Of a DNA stretch of 64,000 nt, positions 46,796 through 57,767 are shown piece by piece. This DNA comes from Monilinia fructicola (lineage: Eukaryota > Ascomycota > Leotiomycetes > Helotiales > Sclerotiniaceae). The translations under genes were made by a program, and so were the position numbers. The DNA is taken from assembly GCA_008692225.1 (NCBI GenBank), contig VICG01000008.1, positions 1,886,001-1,950,000 on the forward strand, read 5' to 3'. Within the stretch, counting starts at the first letter, position 1. The number at the start of each line of letters is the position of its first letter. The notes below the pieces were generated by a model. The model searched no databases, was not told where the DNA came from, and was given only the letters and a program-made list of their open reading frames with translations.

Positions 46796-49269
46796 AGGTG
46801 GACCTTGCTAATTTCAATAGCTATTGTGCCTTTCTAGTGCAGTTTCTCGGGAATCTAGGACGTGAGAATTAGAGAGCTTGAAGTACAGAGTGTATCAAAC
46901 TCGAAAATCTTCTTTATGAGAGAGTCGACGTATAAGGCTGGGGACTGGCATTTCCTCTTTCATTTGTTGGTTCATTCATTTAGCTAGCTAGTGCTCTTGA
47001 AGAAGCGGAGTGGGCGCGATTCTGTGAATCATTCATCTGATGTTATTTTGAGTAGGTTATCATAGTGAACAAAATTTCATTATTTGTCTTTTGAAAGATG
47101 AAAGAAAGAAATAACGATCCTTGGTATAATTACTGTTAAGGTCGTACAGCACAGAAAAATTTTAAGTTGAAGTTTTGTTGTGAGCTTACTGCTTAGGTAT
47201 CATCAGGTTATGATTCATCAAATTTCTCGTCTCACCCCCCGTCATGCCATACTGTAATCAGGTCCAGGATTCTCGAAATTTTACCATAATTACCCGACCT
47301 ATATTCAGGGGGATCTCGCCTCATTGTTCTGTTTCATGTTATTTCATGTTACATTCATCTATCTCAATCCAGTCACCGTTCACTTCTTATCCCAGCCATG
47401 AAATACGACAAGCATATGTTTCAGAGTTTTTTTTTCTCTCGAGCGCTTCCTCGCTAGAGGACTATAGCAGCCTATTTATTGTTATTGTAAGCACATTTCA
47501 AAGGAAAATGATGTTAATATTCGTGTGGAAACCACTGGGAGCGAGGAAAGGAAAACCCACGAGTGCGGCTTTGAAATGCTAGCACTCTGTAATAAATTTT
47601 GATGTGAACTTCAATGCATCTGGCTTTAACCGTGGGGTTAAACCCTAACCCATGCGGATCGAGGAGGCGCACGGACGATTGGACAGGCGCGAACAAACGC
47701 GCAAACAGCCATTTTACTCATGATCAGCTATTTTTTGAACCGTTAGCGGCTAGAAAATAACGCGCCAGCCAGCTGGTCGGGTGTACACGCTCTGGCTTGC
47801 TTCATCTCGATCTCTATTTGTGGTGTTGATACGGTAGATTAGGCAATGATCCGGGAAATTTGAATTCTTGGTGATTGGGCTATTCAAAAAATTATGTAGA
47901 GGAGCACCAAGATATGGCATAAGCCTCGTTGATATTTTGGTACATTGATGGTTGTCCAAGAGAGGTATATTTTGAGCGACCTATTTTTGTGCTATCTCTT
48001 AAGCCTACTAGAAGTTCATAATTTTGGTGTAACGTTAACCGAGCGGGTTTGTAATCAACCCCCTTAAATCTATGTACCTGTCAAGTCTTGAAATATGTCT
48101 GTTTCTCACTAAATGTGTTCAGAATCTGGAGAACTTACTTTAAAGAACTTGGATAACCATAAGTACTGGGCCAAACCTCCGGTTTTGGAAAATACCTGCG
48201 GTAATTATACGCTGGAACCTGATTACGAGCTTGACTTAACATACAAATCTTCGGCCACGTTCTGGGCAACTGTAAGTTACTATTCTTGGGAGGGTGATGA
48301 GGTCTGGAAGTATAGCCTCACATATTCGGAGGAAATGGATTATTTTGCTGGTCAAGGATGTAGAATGACGGGGAAATCTGATCAAGAGTTACTTTTACAG
48401 TCTTCATTGTTATATGTTTATTTGTCGGACCACGTGCCTTGCTAGGCTGAATACTGAAAAGAGAAGAGATGATATGACTAGATACTATCTTTTAGCTACC
48501 TTTAGGTTCTTTAATGAGACAATTAAGTCACTGAGAGATTTGATTGACATGAGCGATGAATAAAGATTTTTAGTTTTCTGTTAAAATCCTTCCAAATAGC
48601 CCCCTTTATGTTCAACTCCTAAAATTCTGATAACAGATTTCATGTTCGTTCAAAATCCTCAATTATTCAATATTTGGTCAAAGCTCACCGGGGGCTCGGG
48701 TGGGAATTCTGTTCTAGTAGGAAAGACCTCATAAGCATATTTTGCAATAAGTACACCCTTTTTCTTTACTTGAGTAGGTAATAGATAGATTAATGAGAAG
48801 CAAAAATGTTATGTTATCAAAAAAGGGCGACAATTGATCTGATTTCAATATTGATATTGATATTTATTTTATTTGTTTCAATTGCGGGGCATTTTCAGCG
48901 CCGCCATGTATTCTTCACGAACCGGGGAATCTTTCTTAGCTTCCGTTCGTTGTCGGGGGTAAACACAGGATACAAAAGCAAACAGGGAGCTTTGCTTCAA
49001 CTCAACATTATTGACTTTATGTAGGTAGACAAATCATTAATTACAATTTGAAGAAAGTTTCTTTCTCTTTTGTTTCGAATTCTCATGGTTCATCTTATTT
49101 ATTGAATTGATGAACCTGTTCCGTTCTCTTTTTTCGATTCCTCTTATTGATATCTTTAAATGATCCCGTTGAGAGTACCTTAAGAACCTCTTGAGCTGAG
49201 CTCAGCTGGGATAAGTTAAGCCGTTTGCTACAACAAACTTGAAGCGTGAAGTCAATCAAGATATTGGTC
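46796..49269. other. Intergenic region upstream of the GH3 gene
   Basis: No firmly supported gene; one weak ORF at 48.1 kb is listed separately. Confidence 0.4.
48113..48445 (+). CDS. Possible small hypothetical protein (110 aa)
   Basis: ATG is preceded directly by an in-frame TAA. The frame (MCSESGELTLKNLDNHKYWA, then EPDYELDLTYKSSATFW and on) has a balanced, protein-like composition rich in Tyr, Trp, Ser and acidic residues, with four cysteines. There is no signal peptide and no recognised domain. It might be a downstream exon of a gene whose 5' part I cannot place, or a remnant. Confidence 0.35.
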   Translation: MCSESGELTLKNLDNHKYWAKPPVLENTCGNYTLEPDYELDLTYKSSATFWATVSYYSWEGDEVWKYSLTYSEEMDYFAGQGCRMTGKSDQELLLQSSLLYVYLSDHVPC

Positions 49270-52158
49270 ATGATGGATCGCCACAAAGATGAAAACCAGA
49301 GCCGCGAAGGCCTCCTGCGAGACTACGAGGATAATGAAAAATCACCAGCTCGCAGATCATTCGAAGATACATATCGAACCTCCGAAGAATCAGACATCGA
49401 CGCCACCGATTACCTCGACGGGAATCATTCTCAAGGTCCCGTTCCTGCATATCAGACCGGCATTTATTTGAGCAATCTGCGACGTACCCTCGCCCGACGG
49501 TCGAATTGTCTGTTATTAACACTTGTCATTGGAATACTTGGTTGGTCGATCCTGGCAGGGGGAGGATTCTTTCTATACCTGAAAGCACCCGTGAATGGAC
49601 AATCGCCGCCCTGGTATCCAACACCATCTGGAGGCACATTAACACAATGGAGTGAGAGTTATAAGAAAGCCGCAGCATTGGTCGAGAAAATGACCTTGGC
49701 CGAAAAAGTTAACATCACTACGGGTACTGGATTTCGGATGGGTTTGGCTGTCGGCAATACTGCACCGGCATTGAACGTCGGTTTCCCTGGTCTGGCACTA
49801 CAAGATGGTCCCTTGGGTCTACGATTTGCCGATAATGCGACGGCTTTCCCAGCTGGTATCACTGTTGGAGCAACATTCAATAAAGACTTGATGTACAAGC
49901 GGGGCAAGGCGCACGGTCAAGAGGCTCGATTGAAGGGAATCAATGTGATCTTGGGACCTTGTGTTGGCCCAATAGGTCGAATGCCTGCGGGTGGAAGAAA
50001 CTGGGAAGGATTCGGCACGGATCCATACCTCCAAGGTATCGCGGCAGCACAAACCATCAAGGGCATTCAGGAAGAAGGTGTTATCGCCACAATCAAGCAT
50101 TTCATTGGGAACGAGCAGGAACATTTCAGACAAAGTTATGAATGGGGTTTACCAAATGCTATGTCATCTAACATTGATGATCGTGCTCTCCATGAACTGT
50201 ATGGGTGGCCTTTCGGGGATAGTATAAAGGCTGGAGTAGCTAGCGTTATGTGCAGTTACCAAATGGTAAATAACTCATACTCGTGTGGAAACTCGAAGCT
50301 CCTCAATGGTATCTTAAAGGACGAACTTGGATTCCAGGGATTCGTCCAATCTGATTGGCTCGCGCAACGATCTGGGGTAGCAAGTGCACTTGCCGGGCTA
50401 GACATGACCATGCCCGGAGATGGCCTTATTTGGGCCAATGGGAAATCATTATGGGGCCCAGAACTGAGCAAATCAGTGCTGAATGGATCATTGCCTGTCT
50501 CCAGACTCAATGACATGGTGACGAGGATTGTCGCTTCTTGGTATCAGTTGGGACAAGATGATAAATCAAAATTTGATGGGAAGGGTCCTAACTTTTCCTC
50601 CTGGACAAATGACGAGAAGGGATATGTTCATGCTGGTAGCCGCGATGATAAGGATAAGAAGGTTGTCAACAAATTTATTGATGTTCAAGGGACTGGAGAT
50701 AAAGCACATTCTATCATAGCACGTCAAGTGGCCACGGAGGGAACCGTGCTATTGAAGAATGAGGATAATTTGCTGCCACTGAATAAAGATGGGTGGGCCT
50801 CGAAAGAAAAGCACGAAATTGTTTACAGAATTGGAATATTTGGTGAAGATGCAGGAGAAGGCGACGGTCCTAATGCTTGCCCAGACAGAGGTTGCAATAA
50901 AGGTACATTGGGCTCTGGATGGGGTTCGGGCGCGGTCGATTTCCCTTATTTAATATCTCCAATCTCAGCTTTGAAGAAAACATTCAGCAAGGAACACGTA
51001 TACATTACAGACTTCCCCACGAACTCACCTCCATTCAAAAAAGCTCCAGCAATCATCAAAGATCAAGACATCTGCATTGTCTTCGTTAATTCTGATGCCG
51101 GAGAGGGATATATTGCTTATGAAGGTATTCGTGGCGACCGTAATGACCTGAATCTACAACATCGAGGCGAGAAACTTGTGAAGCAAGTCGCCAAGGATTG
51201 TGGAGGAGGGAATGGTAGCACAATCGTGGTTATACATGCTGTCGGCCCAGTTGTTATGGACGAATGGATTGATCTCCCAGGAGTCAAAGCTGTCCTGATG
51301 GCAAATCTTCCCGGGCAGGAGAGTGGAAACGCAATTGCCGATATTCTTGTCGGAAACGTTAACCCCAGCGGCAAGCTACCTTACACTATCGGAAAGTCTC
51401 TACCAGATTATGGTCCTGGTGGGCAAGTTTTGTATTACCCAAATGGTTTTGTCCCACAACAGAACTTTTCCGAAGGACTGTACATTGATTATCGCCACTT
51501 TGATAAATACAACCTGGACCCTACATTCGAATTTGGGTTTGGGCTCTCATATACCACGTTCGAATATACAAACATCAAGGTCGATGTAATTTTACCCAAA
51601 TCGGCTTTCCCGGCCGCTCGCCCAAAGGGAATCTCTCCACCTACTTTTGATGACAAAATTCCAGATCCTAGTGAAGCACTATTCCCATCAAACTTCAGGA
51701 AATTATCTAAATTCATTTATCCATATATCGAAAAGGTCTCAGATATTAAGAAAGGCAAATACCCGTATCCAGAAGGTTATTATACCAAACAAACCCCATC
51801 ACCAGCTGGTGGAGATGAAGGTGGTAATCCTGACCTCTGGACTGTTCATGCAACTGTATCAGTCGATCTCAAGAATACGGGAAATATCACTGGCAAAGAA
51901 GTAGCACAGTTGTATCTCGAATACGATAAGCTTAGTGGAGAAGCCGCGAAAGTCGATTTTCCGGTAAGAGTCTTGAGAGGGTTTGAGAAAGTTGAACTCG
52001 CAAAGGATGAGACGAAAACAGTAAAATTTAACTTGACCAGAAGAGATTTGAGTTACTGGGATGTCGTGAGACAGAACTGGGTTATGCCTACGGAAGGAAA
52101 TTTCACAATCAGGGTTGGTGCCAGTTCCAGGGATTTGCGGGTTACAGGATCTTTGTGA
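49270..52158 (+). CDS. Membrane-anchored GH3 beta-glucosidase (type II membrane protein)
   Basis: A single exon of 962 residues; ATG at 49270 or 49273. The first 79 residues are hydrophilic and acidic (cytoplasmic). One helix at about 80-104 (CLLLTLVIGILGWSILAGGG) anchors the enzyme, with the catalytic part outside. GH3 landmarks follow: LALQDGPLGLRFADNATAFP, GGRNWEGFGTDPYL (about 241-254), IKHFIGNEQEH (about 275-285) and GFVQSDW with nucleophile D362. The C-terminal GH3 domain has GTVLLKNEDNLLPLN and GNVNPSGKLPYTIGKSLPDY, and a fibronectin-III-like domain ends the protein. The layout matches fungal bglE-type enzymes, annotated as single-pass type II membrane beta-glucosidases, which release glucose from cello-oligosaccharides. 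No introns. Confidence 0.93.
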   Translation: MMDRHKDENQSREGLLRDYEDNEKSPARRSFEDTYRTSEESDIDATDYLDGNHSQGPVPAYQTGIYLSNLRRTLARRSNCLLLTLVIGILGWSILAGGGFFLYLKAPVNGQSPPWYPTPSGGTLTQWSESYKKAAALVEKMTLAEKVNITTGTGFRMGLAVGNTAPALNVGFPGLALQDGPLGLRFADNATAFPAGITVGATFNKDLMYKRGKAHGQEARLKGINVILGPCVGPIGRMPAGGRNWEGFGTDPYLQGIAAAQTIKGIQEEGVIATIKHFIGNEQEHFRQSYEWGLPNAMSSNIDDRALHELYGWPFGDSIKAGVASVMCSYQMVNNSYSCGNSKLLNGILKDELGFQGFVQSDWLAQRSGVASALAGLDMTMPGDGLIWANGKSLWGPELSKSVLNGSLPVSRLNDMVTRIVASWYQLGQDDKSKFDGKGPNFSSWTNDEKGYVHAGSRDDKDKKVVNKFIDVQGTGDKAHSIIARQVATEGTVLLKNEDNLLPLNKDGWASKEKHEIVYRIGIFGEDAGEGDGPNACPDRGCNKGTLGSGWGSGAVDFPYLISPISALKKTFSKEHVYITDFPTNSPPFKKAPAIIKDQDICIVFVNSDAGEGYIAYEGIRGDRNDLNLQHRGEKLVKQVAKDCGGGNGSTIVVIHAVGPVVMDEWIDLPGVKAVLMANLPGQESGNAIADILVGNVNPSGKLPYTIGKSLPDYGPGGQVLYYPNGFVPQQNFSEGLYIDYRHFDKYNLDPTFEFGFGLSYTTFEYTNIKVDVILPKSAFPAARPKGISPPTFDDKIPDPSEALFPSNFRKLSKFIYPYIEKVSDIKKGKYPYPEGYYTKQTPSPAGGDEGGNPDLWTVHATVSVDLKNTGNITGKEVAQLYLEYDKLSGEAAKVDFPVRVLRGFEKVELAKDETKTVKFNLTRRDLSYWDVVRQNWVMPTEGNFTIRVGASSRDLRVTGSL

Positions 52159-52193
52159 TAAGGGTATAGAAAGAGTATAGAAAGGGTATGCAC

Positions 52194-52255
52194 ATGGGAT
52201 TGGGATTGGGATTGGGGTTGGAACTGGAACTGGAGCTGGAATTGGATTGGGTATG
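52194..52255. repeat. G-rich hexanucleotide repeat (GGGATT / GGAACT)
   Basis: Ten or so 6-bp units, first GGGATT, then GGAACT and GGAGCT variants, lie 35 bp after the GH3 stop codon and would be in its 3' UTR. The runs of GGG/GGGG could form a G-quadruplex in RNA. Confidence 0.8.
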
Positions 52256-52745
52256 GTTTCCGTTGCAAAATAGCTATTTATTAAAACATTAATTATATCA
52301 ACTTGGTCAAAGTGTCAATATATTTAAGTCACTTATAATTGTTTTGTAGGTTAATTATTTTCTATAATATGAACTTATATCTTTCAGTTAATCTTCCTGG
52401 TAATTCTTATTGTTATGTAAAAAAATAGATCTACCTATGTAGTAACCTTATAAAAAGCTCTTATTATTATATACCGGCTCGGAAAAACATGTTTAATGCT
52501 AGTCGCGCATGGCGTTGTAATTAGAGGACTTCCAGATCATTCAATCCCCATATTGGCTTCTGCATTTGAGAACCCTCTCTCTTGGATCTCTTGTTTCACA
52601 TTCATGAATTTATTTCATCATTTTATACGCTAACAGTGTCACAAAACCTCCCAATTGATATCCCCTGAACCTCTAATCGTTCATAATTCTAATCTCCATG
52701 TGAAAGGCCCTTCTCGGACGTCTTACGTTCATCCACTAAGATCAT

Positions 52746-52964
52746 ATGAACGAATCACCCAAAGAATACAATCCTTTTGAACTCAATAATCAGGCCAACA
52801 TACTCGAATCCGATGGTGACTTTTCAGGTGCCGAGAAAATGCTTTTGGAATCTTCCCGGCTCAAGTTCCAAAACACGGGTGAAGATTTAGTCCAAGTTGC
52901 TCTTTCTCAAAAATACCTTGGGCGAGTTGTACATGAAGATGGGCGGAAGATGGGAGCATGTTGA
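52746..52964 (+). pseudogene. Truncated tetratricopeptide-repeat gene remnant
   Basis: A 72-codon frame (MNESPKEYNPFELNNQANIL, then AEKMLLESSRLKFQNTGED, ALSQKYLGRVVHEDGRK) resembles the start of fungal TPR proteins, in which NNQANIL..G...AE..LL is followed by further repeats. Here it stops after one to two repeats, and I see no continuation downstream in any frame. It is probably a remnant rather than a functional gene. Confidence 0.5.
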
Positions 52965-55587
52965 TAGGGTTAAGGGTGGCAGATTATCTTTGTTTTGTAT
53001 GGGGTATAAGGGAGTACAAAAGTCATTGCAATCCCAATCAAGTAGTGAACCTTAGATTTTGACAATGTTGACGCCGCGTGTACGGGGGACAATTTGGGAT
53101 AATTGTGAGAGATCAAGGGTGATATGGTGAAGGGCGAGAACAGCTCCAGAGAAGATTCCGGATAGAATGACCTGTTCGAATTGAAGGCTTCAACTATGCT
53201 AAAAGTCCTTGAGATAATAGGCATAGCCATTATGGCAAAGAAGGTATTTAATAAGAAGATTGTTTATCGTATAGCAATGGTCGGAACAATAAAATAGGGG
53301 TCGATGCACTCGGACTATTCTTCGCTTAAACAAAACCTAATTTAGATAGGGCTGAGTTGAAATAATTTTGATAAAGTATGATCTTGAGCAGCATCGCTAA
53401 AATATCCTTCCTACTTCGGCGAATTTGGTATCAGAAATAAGAGTTCAAAGTGACAATTTAAAGATCGATACTTTATTTTGCATGATTTTATCAGCAACAG
53501 GTATAATCTCGGGCGTCAGAGTGTTCTTAGTTTTAATTTTCATCCAGAGGTTCGTAACATCTATAGTTTGTAGAGAGTTTTCTAACAGCCTAATTAACAA
53601 GAGATGTTTAACTTCATTTGAATATTGGAATCTTTCGCTTGCCTCATCTTTCCAGAATGGTAAATTTACATACGGCGTGATATTACTAATTTACTATTAT
53701 AACTGCTGAGCACATGCATATCGCCAGAAGATAAAGAAGTCCTATTTTATGGATCTATATACTAAATACACAGAAGATCGATTCCAGTGCTGTTATTGAA
53801 TGCTTGTTTTAGAATTCTGATGTTTTCAATCAGTGATTAGATTTTATACGCTTAAAGGATAATAGGCTTGAGCTTATATAGGCAATTTATCTATAGCGGC
53901 TAAATCTTTGGGATCGCTCATTAACGCCTCGAAAACCTCTGTCTCTTGGTCATATTACCTGTGTCCCTAGTTATATCAATAACAGAGCTGATTAGCTGGA
54001 ATGTGGATGAAGTTTGGTGAAAATGCGTTAGTTGGGACCCTTCCGTTCATAAGAAAGCGGCTGATGACTATTTATTCCCGTTTGGTGAGAAAAAATACCG
54101 CCGAAAGGCTTTCTGAGGTAGGGGAGATTACACTATGTGACATAGTAAGCTCAACCTGGAATAGAATGGCTACTCTACCCATATACATCAGCCTGATGGT
54201 TCACATAATACAACCGTCAAGTGTTGGCGAGCACTAGAGACTGGCCAATTCTTAGGGTGTCACGTCAAGACAAAAATTAACCAACAGTTATTTAGCCGGT
54301 CGATATACCCGCATTTTCCCATGTCAACCGAACTAATAACGAGAGAATATCATTAGTTACCATAATTCTGAACCTTCAGTCCTTCAAGTTCCCAAACCCA
54401 TGAAGTAGAGTTTGATCTAATCAATGTAAATGTCAATATCGTCAATTAGAGATCGAATCGATAGAAACTCTAATATTTTCACTATAAAGCATAATGGCTC
54501 AAACAACGAGATACTTCACAACAACCCGCTTATTATTCGTATACATGAGTCTCAAAGCATATCATATCTCATTACTTATACGCCTTAATCGTAGGTGCAG
54601 TAGTGGTACAAAAACTTGAGGAACGAATGCCATTCTCAAAAGTTCTAATTGTTCATTCTTAACAACCAAATCTGACCGAATGGTTTATAATAGATACACA
54701 TGTGACTCCCCCCTCCGTCTTGCTACCCGTGCAATTTAGCGACCACCAATCCAACAGAACCCCTATAAGCCAGCTTCAGATTCTTCAAAAGAACGCCTTC
54801 ATCATACTAGTTGATACATTGGAATCACTTCTGTCACATTTGATATCTTCACAACTTATAAATCAAGTCTTGGTAGTCTTGATGTTCTAGAGTCTTTATA
54901 AACATGCGCAACTGGGAGATTGATTGATTTTACAATATAAACTCACGTGATTTTCACGTCAGAAGATGCACCGTTCTGCTTACAAACGTTTGACATTTAC
55001 TTCTATCTAGTTTATTCAAGCTTATAAGATGCAATATTTTAGACCAGATCTTACCGATGCATTCGCTAAAATACCGAGCGTATTGCCATCGTTCTGTGGA
55101 ATACCATGTTTCATTGTGAAAGGCTTGGTGTAAAGGTCGAATTTACCCATTCAACCTTTATTAATTGACCGAGAAAGAAGTTTTGGTACGACCTAGCACT
55201 TTCGAATAAACCAACAATCTTTCTCCAGATAATTGTGTAATTTAGGCGATTCTTGAAAGATGGCACGCGCAATGGTAACATGATTGACTTGGGGCGTGAT
55301 TACACTCATCACAAAATTCGAATGCAACAACGCATGCCTTCTTTGCCAAATTTGCGGCTTCGAAGACCTGATGAACTTCACCGATAGTATATCAGCTGTG
55401 CTACTGTATTAGAACAATCATGGTTATATTTCGCGTTGTAACGCTGTGTGATGGTGCCCAACCTACCGTGATACGAAATGGCGGGTATCGTTACCGTTAT
55501 TCTTTCAATCTTAATTTCTACTCATAACTCCAGGAGAACTCTATCTTTCTCTGGATAGCTTATTCTCATCGATTCATCTTTATCGCT
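52965..55587. other. AT-rich gene-poor region
   Basis: Only short frames (60-95 codons) without features. Very AT-rich, with many TTTA/ATAA stretches. No mobile element was recognised. Confidence 0.45.
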
Positions 55588-56933
55588 ATGCATTCAGATC
55601 ACCGAATATCCTTCATTTCTCTTCTGTTATTCGTAACTGTTGGGGCATATCGTGATCAACGTTACAAGCTGAACACCAGATACGCAGGCGCAGACTTCTT
55701 CAAAGGATGGGATTTCTTTACAGTAATGTTTAAAAGAACTGCCGATCAAAAGCTGGAGCTAACAAAGATTTACAGGGCTCGGATCCTACTCATGGTTACG
55801 TCACGTACGTCACACCCTGCTCCAAACTCTGAATGCTTACTGACGAGACACATTAGATACGTGAATGAAACTGCTGCAGAAGCCTCTCACCTTATCATTG
55901 CAAATGGCTATGGCCCAACGTATATGGGAGTTGAACATAGCGTTGCCTTGGATCCTGCCGGCCCCGGACGAAAAAGTGTTCGAATCTCGAGCCAGAAATC
56001 ATGGACACATGGCCTATTCCTTGCTGATATCTCGCATATGCCTGGTGGAATTTGTGGCACCTGGCCAGCTTGTAAGTCAGAAACTATGGGTTGGAAGAGA
56101 GTAACTTATGATTCATAGTCTGGCTACTCGGTCCCGATTGGCCGAACAATGGGTATGCACCACTGTAGTATGAGACGTCCAGGAGGCTCGCTAACGGGTC
56201 TCAGGGAGATAGACATAGTCGAAGGTGTCAATCAACAGATTGATAATCTGATGAGTTTACATACGTAACTAATGATTGTTTTTGAATGGGGTCCGCCGGC
56301 TAATAATCAAAGCTCGGCAAATTGCACTATGCCTAATCAAGGCAATGCACAACTCGGTAATATCAATAGCGAACAATGTGATGGAACGGTGAGAATCTCT
56401 TCTTTTGTAGAGATTATCACTGCTCATACGAATTCTAGCTTAATAACAACGCCGGCTGCGGGTCAACAGCCCAAGCCGGAAATTCAACCTATGGGAAATC
56501 TTTCAACTCCAACGGTGGTGGTGTCTACGCAACAGAATGGACTTCAGATCATATCAAAATATGGTTCTTTCCCCGAGGCTTCATTCCGTTCGACATCAAG
56601 AGAGACAATCCAGATCCCAATTCTTGGCCAAAGCCCCAAGCCATATTCCAAGGCTCTTCTTCCTGCAATATTGATACACATTTCGCAAACCAGAAGTTAG
56701 TGTTTGATACAACCTTCTGCGGAGATTGGGCAGGAGGTGTTTGGGGCAATGATGGCGGGGCTTGCAGCCAAGGGGGGGCATTTTCTTGCGAACAGTTTGT
56801 GGCAGGGAGCCCAGGTGCTTTCAAAGACGCGTGAGTGTGATCTTTGGTGATCATTGTTTGGTTGAGAATCGGGATGCCTGCTGATATCAACAGTTATTGG
56901 TTGATCAACTCCGTAAAAGTTTACCAACTCTGA
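55588..56933 (+). CDS. Secreted GH16 endo-1,3(4)-beta-glucanase, eight exons
   Basis: Exons 55588-55722, 55776-55804, 55857-56071, 56119-56152, 56205-56264, 56313-56388, 56439-56830 and 56894-56933 join in frame to 326 residues. The seven introns are 47-63 nt. A signal peptide is at about 1-21 (SFISLLLFVTVGA). The GH16 fold reads YKLNTRYAGADFFKGWDFFT|GSDPTHGYVT|YVNETAAEAS, then GRKSVRISSQKSWTHGLFL, MPGGICGTWPA|FWLLGPDWPN and the catalytic GEIDIVEG with nucleophile E139, D141 and acid/base E144. Later come NGGGVYATEWTSDHIKIWFF, CNIDTHFANQKLVFDTTFCG and the C-terminal YWLINSVKVYQL. It hydrolyses beta-1,3(-1,4) glucans of cell walls. At ORF level it looks broken, but splicing restores every frame. 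Confidence 0.93.
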
Positions 56934-57767
56934 GAACGTCCAATTAGACTACGCACGCTCAAAATTACAAGTACAAGTACAAGCGCTAGAGCAAGTGTAT
57001 CAATTCCTACAAACTCCGGGTTGAAAGGGCCGGCTTAGCCATCGAAATTCACTGAATCCACCACGATGAATAGAAAAGATAGAACGTGCGATATATCAAT
57101 CAAATAGCTCAAAGCATAGAACTTTTCCAAGCCTTACCTAATATCTCCCATAGTAAACCAGAAAACATTTGAACTTGAGTGGCCTCCACTGCCTCAACTT
57201 ACACTGCGAATGTATGATCACAATCTTTCTTTGACTTGGAAAGCCGCATACTCTTAGTCAATCCGTACATTTATAGTGCTTCTTATAGCCCCTGTAAGAA
57301 GACCAAGTATCTCCATCTGATGAACTGGATAGCTAGCTTTCACCGCGGCAGAAAATCTAAGAGTAGTCAATGTTGCATAAGAAGCCCAATTGGTAGGTCT
57401 ACCCTATTAACTTCATGTGGCATTCGGTGAAGTTTGAAAATGGGTTGACATCAACCTCTTTTCTTTCAGATCGATTTGAAAAGATAAGAGTGCTGCACAT
57501 GTACCATCCTTTCCCACATCTCATATCGATCACATATTCAGAATAATTGAAACTGCTCTCTTTTCGTCTTCAATTTTGTTCTTATGGTTTGGAGAATATA
57601 ATCTTCGGTCAATAAATTATTCACAAAGCTTGGAGCTATCTGAATAGTGACTAAAATATTATCGTTTGTAGGGAATGTATGGTAGGTTGACCTATTGTAT
57701 TCCTATTCTCAATGTACACTTATTAAGAAGTCATTGTGATTTCCCTGATACTTTACTCCAGCTTCAA
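56934..57767. other. Intergenic region
   Basis: No supported gene between the GH16 stop and the convergent gene at 57.8 kb. Confidence 0.4.

Noticed and set aside
47636..47652. Telomere-like AACCCTAACCC motif
   Set aside because: A single partial unit without tandem repetition; not a telomere or relic array.
49246..49269. Upstream start of the GH3 gene
   Set aside because: The first codon there is GTG; the first ATG is at 49270.
55588..56933. GH16 locus as a pseudogene with stops and frameshifts
   Set aside because: Seven GT-AG introns restore a complete 326-residue frame with all catalytic residues.
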